Source: Chromera velia
Lineage: Eukaryota > Sar > Chromeraceae
Assembly (NCBI GenBank): GCA_018398765.1
Contig: JAHBMJ010002220.1
Span: 1-10,000, forward strand
Length of the DNA: 10,000 nt
Direction: 5' to 3'
Shown: one piece after another, positions 7,540-10,000 of the stretch
Layout: the number at the start of each line of letters is the position of its first letter
Numbering within the stretch: the first letter of the stretch is position 1
Notes under the pieces: generated by a model
Database searches by the model: none
What the model saw: the letters and a program-made list of their open reading frames with translations, nothing else
Told to the model about the DNA's origin: nothing
Translations under genes and position numbers: made by a program

Positions 7540-7696
7540 GGCGGCAGGCAGTGGAGGGAAAGAAGGAAGGGGGGAAGGGATTAACGGACATAGGGCCGCA
7601 CGAGATTAAATTTTGTTAGGTTGTGCTGGGAAGGAGGGGGGCCATCCAGCTGGACCTCTCCCCCATCCCGGCCTGATCGACCCGTTGAATATATGC

Positions 7697-8482
7697 ATGC
7701 AGGTTCAAAATCCTGTGAACTCTCTTTCTCTCTCCTCTTTTTCTCCTCTTTCTGGATCTGCTATGGCCGAAGAACCTTTTCTTTCTGCATCTTCACATTT
7801 TTCGTCTTCTTCCTCTTCCTCGTTGTTTGCTTATGATGAGAGTGAGCTGGAACTCGACGGAGGATCTGATCCTGCACTGAATCGCAGCTCGAGTGAAATT
7901 TTGCTTTCATGGCTTTCGCTGTCTTCTAACGAGCTTTCTTCCTCGAGGGGACAGGGCCTTCCGTCCCCTTTTTTTGGATCGCCACGCCTTTTTGACTCTG
8001 AGTCCTCTTCCCCGCGCGGCGATCTCCCTCCTATTTATCGACCTTCCTCTTTTGTGCCAGCCTTGACACTCCTCGTCCCACACAGCAAGAGAAGGAGGAG
8101 AAAGAAACGAAGGAGAGATCGTGATATTCTGAATGATTCTTCTTCTTTTTGCTCTGCTGCCTCGCATGCTCCTCCCAAATCGTCCTCTTCTTCTTTTTCT
8201 TCTTTTTTTGATTCTTCTTCTCCCCCCTCCTCCCCCTCCTCCTCTTCTTCTTCTTCTTCTTCTTCTTCTTCTTTTTCTTCTTCTCCTCCTCTACTTGTAT
8301 TAGGGCATAAAAGGTTACACGGTGGTGAGAGATGGTTTAAAATCAGGTGCTCTCCTGATTCTGGTCTCGAATGGGTAAAAGAAAGGGACTTAATGAAAGA
8401 AACGTCGGAGGATAAGAGAATAATCATACAGAAAGCTGTGAGAGAGTATTCGAAGGTAAGAAGAGGCAAGTTCAAGAAGTGA
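7697..8482 (+). CDS. LINE ORF1-like protein with chromodomain-like C-terminus
   Basis: The frame from 7610 to TGA 8480 has its first ATG at 7697 (MQVQNPVNSL, 261 codons) and a second at 7763 (MAEEPFLSAS, 239 codons). The second may be better, as most coding character follows it. From 7697: Ser-rich, mildly acidic N-terminus (residues 1-125), basic nuclear-localisation-like patch KRRRRKKRRR (8087-8116, residues about 131-140), Ser/Pro-rich tract (about 8174-8290), then a compact C-terminal segment (8297-8455, residues about 201-253). That segment reads VLGHKR, GGERWFKIRC, LEWVKERDL and IIIQKAVREYSK. The order hydrophobic strand, W-F-K-I strand, E-W-x-x-E-x-x-L and a closing helix is that of a chromodomain. 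One usual cage aromatic is not evident. It is probably part of a longer ancestral protein in the same frame, and TGA 8480 may be a decay stop. Confidence 0.5.
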   Translation: MQVQNPVNSLSLSSFSPLSGSAMAEEPFLSASSHFSSSSSSSLFAYDESELELDGGSDPALNRSSSEILLSWLSLSSNELSSSRGQGLPSPFFGSPRLFDSESSSPRGDLPPIYRPSSFVPALTLLVPHSKRRRRKKRRRDRDILNDSSSFCSAASHAPPKSSSSSFSSFFDSSSPPSSPSSSSSSSSSSSSFSSSPPLLVLGHKRLHGGERWFKIRCSPDSGLEWVKERDLMKETSEDKRIIIQKAVREYSKVRRGKFKK

Positions 8483-10000
8483 GGGAATGCTTGCTACCAG
8501 GACTTGACGGTGTCTCACCCACGGGACCGTCTACGCTTTGCCTATATCAATGTGGGAGGATTGCAGCAGAAGATAAGAAATGGGGACATTCGTTCATGGC
8601 TCACTGAAACGGATGCGGATGTTATGGTTCTGGTTAAAACACAACACCTGTCCTACGATCTAGAACTGGGGGGTTGGAAAGGAGTAAATTGGTCACATAG
8701 GGAATGGAGAAGGAGAAAGATAAAAGTCCATTCCGCTTGTGCAGACAAAGAAATCCGGTCTGGAGGTATATGCATTTTGGTCAAATCGGACCGTTGGGGG
8801 GAACTTAGACCGGAGTTTGAGCTGGTAGGGCCAAGCATCGCCAGGGTGGCCATCCACTTGTCAGGTAGAAAACTGCATGTGTTTGGGATGTATTTGCCAG
8901 GGGGTTGGTCAAATCATAAGAAAGATGATACGAAAGAGATCCTGTCTGATTCCCTGTGCTCTATCCCCCTGGGAGAGCCGAGAGTGGTCCTGGGGGACCT
9001 CAACTCTCACACGGCATCGCTCTGTCCAGAAGGTCTCAAATAGAATTGTAAGCAACTGTTCAAACAGGACGAATCTACCGGCTCTGACGTCGAGTCGGCT
9101 CCCTCTTTCATCCGGCGTTCAGAATGCAAGCAGTCAATCGACCCCATGGGCCATGAATTGGTGCGTCTTTGCGGTGAAAGCAACCTACTCATCCTGAATG
9201 GTCTGCAAGGGAAGTGTGGGGGCAAAGACTTCCGCTTTTTGGATGCTTGTACCTGTAAATCAAAGAACACGAAAAAAGAGGCATCCGTTGTCGATTATGC
9301 ATTGGTTGACCCTTTCCTTCTCTCCTCTTACACAGACTGGGAAATCGCTTTCGATGGACTGATTGGCTCTGATCATGACCATGCATCTATCTGTTTTTCT
9401 CTCCTCTCTTCTTCGCTTGGGGCTGCGGGAAAGCGGACGGATGCCCCATCCCTGCAGCAGTGCCCCCCGCTTTACAGATTCATCAGAAAGGCAGCGGTGA
9501 AAGATGAGGATTTGCTGCCAATAGCGGCAGCAGCAAGAGAGCTGGTGGGAGAGACATGGCAGGGACTCTGGAAGCATCATAGAGAAGTTGAACCATTCGA
9601 AGAGCCTCCCCTTCCCCCACCCCCTCCTGTGTCTTCCTCCCCACCCTCCTCGATAGCCTTTTTGCCCTCTTCTTTGACCTCCTCCCTAGTGAGCCCTCAA
9701 GATAAGAAAGACCGGGTGAAAGCCTTGGCCACAGCCTGGTGTCAGGTTTTGGTTGGGCCGGTGAAAGAAGTAATAGCGAAAGCGACAGAGAAGCAACAGC
9801 CTCCTACCTTCAAAACGTTGTTTAAAGAGAAGGAAGGGTGGTGGGATAAGGAATGTAAAGAGCTACAGGAACACCTGAAGAAAGTAAGGAAAGAAGTTGA
9901 GGACTGTGCAAGTGGGGTGGAGAGAGAGTTAAAGCAGGAAAGGGTGGTGGAAGACATTTTAAAGAAAAGGAAAGAGATCTTCCGGCAAAAAAGGAAGAGA
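8483..10000 (+). pseudogene. LINE EEP endonuclease and pre-RT linker, inactive, 3' partial
   Basis: The endonuclease nicks target DNA to prime reverse transcription. Motifs in order: RFAYINVGGLQQK with the metal-site Asn at 8549; VLVKTQHL at 8630-8650; GGICILVKS; FGMYLPGG; GDLN at 8993-9004; LLILNGLQGKCGGKDFRFLD; VDYALVD with Asp at 9293; SDH at 9368-9376. In this family the second motif is normally E-T-x, so Lys (AAA, 8636-8638) replaces the catalytic Glu, one G-to-A change. TAG 9041-9043 breaks the frame between GDLN and the rest, and the downstream text stays in the same frame, so no indel is needed. A Pro/Ser-rich spacer (about 9600-9690) and EGWWDKECKELQEHLKKV (from 9833) with a Lys/Glu-rich predicted helix follow, as in LINE pre-reverse-transcriptase linkers. 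No ATG lies before the first motif, so translation must come through from upstream. Confidence 0.85.

Larger units (their letters stand above)
7064..7609 (+). pseudogene. LINE Ser/Ala-rich low-complexity coding segment
   Basis: Continuing in the same frame after TAG 7061, this segment encodes NPFRNSSPFA followed by long Ser runs from TCT codons, interrupted by Ala runs from GCT at 7199-7207 and about 7241-7265. A Gly/Arg/Glu-rich island follows (7339-7407), then a second Ser run (7411-7539) and a GKEGRGEG-like tail before TAA 7607. Open-frame evidence is weak inside the CTT arrays, because pure (TTC)n has no stop in any plus-strand frame. The flanking islands give the real support. The minus-strand readings (poly-Arg, poly-Glu) are shadows. 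It would be a disordered tether between the CXC-like and chromodomain-like parts. Confidence 0.45.
6208..10000 (+). mobile_element. Non-LTR retrotransposon (LINE), decayed, 5' part only
   Basis: The identification rests on an EEP-type endonuclease (about 8534-9391) followed by a Trp-Trp linker typical of the region before a LINE reverse transcriptase. The reverse transcriptase, 3' end and tail lie beyond the window. Upstream, the same frame encodes a CXC-like Cys motif, poly-Ser runs and a chromodomain-like segment. The frame is interrupted by stops at 6752, 7061, 7607, 8480 and 9041. Key residues are lost by transitions: cysteine to tyrosine four times and catalytic glutamate to lysine. I therefore read it as an inactive genomic copy. 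The clade is not assigned: the layout is L1/Tad/I-like in having an upstream EEP endonuclease, but I cannot choose between clades without the reverse transcriptase. Confidence 0.8.

Noticed and set aside
7040-7591. Long minus-strand frames reading poly-Arg (7591-7040) and poly-Glu (7362-7060)
   Set aside because: They are antisense translations of the CTT arrays. Such repeats are open in every frame, and neither frame has coding features outside the repeat.
6752-9043. Non-standard genetic code (stops read as amino acids)
   Set aside because: The interrupted frame uses TAA, TAG and TGA alike, and the copy also has lost catalytic and zinc-type residues, which fits decay better than recoding.

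Overview
This window is eukaryotic nuclear DNA. It contains no operons, no compact gene packing and no bacterial signals. It does contain microsatellites, a degenerate minisatellite, dispersed repeats and the 5' portion of a non-LTR retrotransposon (LINE) carrying an apurinic-type (EEP) endonuclease. The host lineage cannot be fixed from the sequence. Poly-serine tracts coded by TCT, purine-rich islands and frequent GCATGC sites would fit a coccidian apicomplexan. Transition-only decay of repeats, which suggests cytosine methylation, would fit a streptophyte alga or plant equally well. I recognise no host gene with confidence.

Layout. 1-624: no supported gene; one cluster of GCATGC sites. About 625-1795: a degenerate minisatellite of roughly 17 units (most 50-75 bp) built on the core CGGCTTCTGTTCAC, with a higher-order period near 390 bp. 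1796-2789: no supported feature. 2790-3155 and 5120-5457: two direct copies of one dispersed repeat (Repeat A) whose differences are almost all transitions. The 1.96 kb between them holds a strong hairpin, a field of TGTAACC motifs, a C8-AA-G12 palindrome and two small tandem duplications, but no recognisable gene. 5458-6207: an AT-rich then G-rich stretch that may be the 5' leader of the retrotransposon.

About 6208-10000: a decayed LINE on the plus strand. One reading frame (codon starts 6212, 6215 and so on) runs to the window end with five stops: TAA 6752, TAG 7061, TAA 7607, TGA 8480 and TAG 9041. In order it encodes an unrecognised N-terminal segment, a basic Gly/Lys/Arg/Glu-rich linker, a Cys-rich CXC-like motif, long Ser/Ala runs from CTT and CTG triplets, a basic NLS-like patch, a chromodomain-like C-terminal segment and then the EEP endonuclease. 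A linker with a Trp-Trp motif follows, typical of the region just before a LINE reverse transcriptase. The reverse transcriptase itself lies beyond the window.

The copy looks dead. Four expected cysteines of the CXC motif are tyrosines, the catalytic glutamate of the endonuclease is a lysine, and the frame is broken by stops. Each missense change is explained by one G-to-A transition. The unusual points are the possible CXC/poly-Ser/chromodomain/endonuclease order in one frame and the transition-only decay seen independently in Repeat A.
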